DNA of 64,000 bases from Deltaproteobacteria bacterium (lineage in GTDB: Bacteria; Desulfobacterota; Desulfobulbia; Desulfobulbales; Desulfurivibrionaceae), in contig DUZW01000012.1 in assembly GCA_013349295.1 (NCBI GenBank), positions 1-64,000 of the forward strand, in the 5' to 3' direction. Below, piece by piece: positions 63,023 to 64,000 of the stretch (positions are counted from its first letter, which is position 1; each line of letters opens with the position of its first letter). The notes under the pieces are model-generated. The model ran no database searches, had not been told where the DNA came from, and worked only from the letters and a program-made list of their open reading frames with translations. The translations under genes and the position numbers were made by a program.

Positions 63023-63099
63023 CCGGACGATCAGAGCGCGGTAGAGGAACTCAAACAAAAGCTAATCATTTCCGAACATTACGGCAGCGGACAACAGTC

Positions 63100-63504
63100 A
63101 TGACTTTAAAAATAACCCAGAAGATCGTCAACGCAGTCCTTGCCCACGGCCGGCGGGCCGAACCCAACGAGGCTTGTGGCTATCTGGCCGCAAAGGACGG
63201 GGTGATTAACCGAATCTTCGAATTGACCAACATCGATGAGGCGCCCGACCATTACTCCATGGACCCGGTCGAACAGTTTGCCACGGTCCGCCAGATCCGG
63301 GCCGAAGGCTTGCAGCTGGCGGCCGCCTACCACACCCATCCGGAGACCCCTGCCCGCCCATCGGTGGAGGATATCCGCCTGGCCAACGATCCCAACATCG
63401 TCTACCTTATCGGCAGCCTGATGGCCGGAGTGGAACCGGTGCTCGCCTATAAGATCAAAAAGGGCGTGGTTACAGAGGTTCTCCTCACCATTGTGCGCAA
63501 CTGA
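63100..63504 (+). CDS. JAMM/MPN metalloprotease
   Basis: A 134-residue protein containing the full JAMM motif: Glu in PNEACGYLA (24), His-x-His in AAYHTHPET (78 and 80), Ser 88 and Asp 91, so zinc binding and peptidase activity are expected. Bacterial relatives such as Mec trim C-terminal extensions from sulfur-carrier proteins or cleave cysteine adducts. Adjacent YcaO and rhodanese genes suggest a sulfur-transfer or peptide-modification context. It begins 77 bases after the YcaO stop. Confidence 0.9.
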   Translation: MTLKITQKIVNAVLAHGRRAEPNEACGYLAAKDGVINRIFELTNIDEAPDHYSMDPVEQFATVRQIRAEGLQLAAAYHTHPETPARPSVEDIRLANDPNIVYLIGSLMAGVEPVLAYKIKKGVVTEVLLTIVRN

Positions 63505-63524
63505 TCGCCAGCGCTTCCGGTCAC

Positions 63525-63569
63525 AAAAAAAACGGCCGCCTCTTGGTATTGCGGATAGCCGTTTTTTTT
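63525..63569 (+). terminator. Bidirectional terminator after the JAMM gene
   Basis: AACGGC and GCCGTT, extended by CGC/GCG, form a stem flanked by an A-run and a T-run. It closes the YcaO-JAMM transcript. Confidence 0.8.
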
Positions 63570-63786
63570 AACTGCGTCGTCATCGGAAACTAAGTCTTTA
63601 GTTCGTCGACAAATCACCAACCGTAACTCATGCGGGCAATCTGCCACGAAAACCGCCACCCTTCCTTGCCTCATTCTTTTTCCCGATCAACACCAGGCAA
63701 TTATTTCGTTATTACCTATTGGCCTTCCCCTCCTCCCTGCTGGTACATACATACCCTCAACTTTTACCCCAAACGGAGGAATACCC

Positions 63787-64000
63787 ATGCTCAAACGAAT
63801 CGCATTATCCCTGGCCTTTACCCTGCTGGCTGCCGCGCCTGCCCTGGCGACCAACTACATCACTCCCGCAAACCTCAAGAAAATGCTGGACGAAAAGCAG
63901 GAGGTAATCCTGGTGGATATTCAGCCCGCCGACCAGTTCGAGAAACACCATCTGCCGGGTGCCATCGAAACCAACGCCTTCCCCACCAAAAGCGACGAGG
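63787..64000 (+). CDS. Secreted rhodanese-domain protein (N-terminus only)
   Basis: Seventy-one codons are visible before the window ends. A signal peptide (about 1-22, cut near ALA) is followed by a rhodanese fold start (ITPANLKKMLDEKQEVILVDIQPADQFEKHHLPGAIETNAFP). The catalytic Cys loop lies beyond the window. Periplasmic rhodaneses handle sulfane sulfur. An ATG with GGAGG upstream marks the start. Confidence 0.85.
   Translation, partial: MLKRIALSLAFTLLAAAPALATNYITPANLKKMLDEKQEVILVDIQPADQFEKHHLPGAIETNAFPTKSDE

Noticed and set aside
1-64000. CRISPR arrays, tRNA and rRNA genes
   Set aside because: No regularly spaced repeats, tRNA arm patterns or rRNA-like blocks were seen; a tRNAscan-type search would settle the tRNA question.

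Overview
The window looks like chromosomal DNA of a flagellated, anaerobic Desulfobacterota bacterium, most likely a Desulfobulbales relative. This is inferred from a sigma-54-controlled flagellar cluster with an FlrABC-type cascade, a two-subunit oxygen-sensitive fumarase, a multihaem NapC/NirT-type cytochrome, a haemerythrin, an Acr3-type arsenic operon and moderately GC-rich coding DNA. No species assignment is possible by eye. I saw no rRNA, tRNA, CRISPR array or complete transposon.

Layout. (1) 1-14145, all minus strand: flrA, a secreted TPR protein, flrB and flrC; then flgB-flgC-fliE-fliF-fliG-fliH-fliI-fliJ-motE-like; then a terminator and the start of a fliK-like gene. Good -24/-12 sigma-54 promoters precede flgB and fliK, and a sigma-70 promoter precedes flrA, so the three-tier flagellar hierarchy can be read directly. 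(2) 14343-18840, plus: ftsE, ftsX, an EnvC-like amidase activator and a CtpA-type S41 protease, a cell-envelope and division operon. (3) 18976-26134, minus: fumarase beta and alpha, a PilZ protein, panB, ruvB, ruvA, ruvC, yebC and rlmE. (4) 26584-34718, plus: a metallophosphoesterase, an unusual double-AAA/M41 peptidase without membrane segments, a threonine-to-glycine pair (Tdh-like and Kbl-like), and arsR-acr3-DUF2703. (5) 34955-44257, plus: a hybrid histidine kinase; a 71-residue glycine-rich peptide behind a promoter with a Fur-box-like site; a classical membrane FtsH; a six-haem quinol-oxidising cytochrome; and a cation/proton antiporter with an RCK domain. (6) 44319-51476, minus: a signalling operon (histidine-phosphatase-fold protein, 1291-residue hybrid kinase, haemerythrin, REC-kinase, REC-HD-GYP). 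(7) 51862-55150, plus: a small secreted protein with three Cys-flanked repeats, a 51-residue iron-sulfur-type protein, a TauE/SafE permease and an MFS transporter. (8) 55257-57817, minus: sensor kinase, rsmI, crcB, a 106-base palindromic element and a DUF190 gene. (9) 58039-64000, plus: a U32-like Fe-S protein gene, a toxin-antitoxin pair, a frameshifted second copy of the U32-like gene, a YcaO-TPR protein, a JAMM metalloprotease and the start of a secreted rhodanese.

The least ordinary parts are: the YcaO-JAMM neighbourhood with its duplicated and decaying U32-like gene; the soluble M41 peptidase carrying two apparently crippled ATPase domains (27979-30432); and the small peptide, FtsH and cytochrome block with iron-type control. 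The flagellar, Ruv, FtsEX and fumarase genes look conventional.
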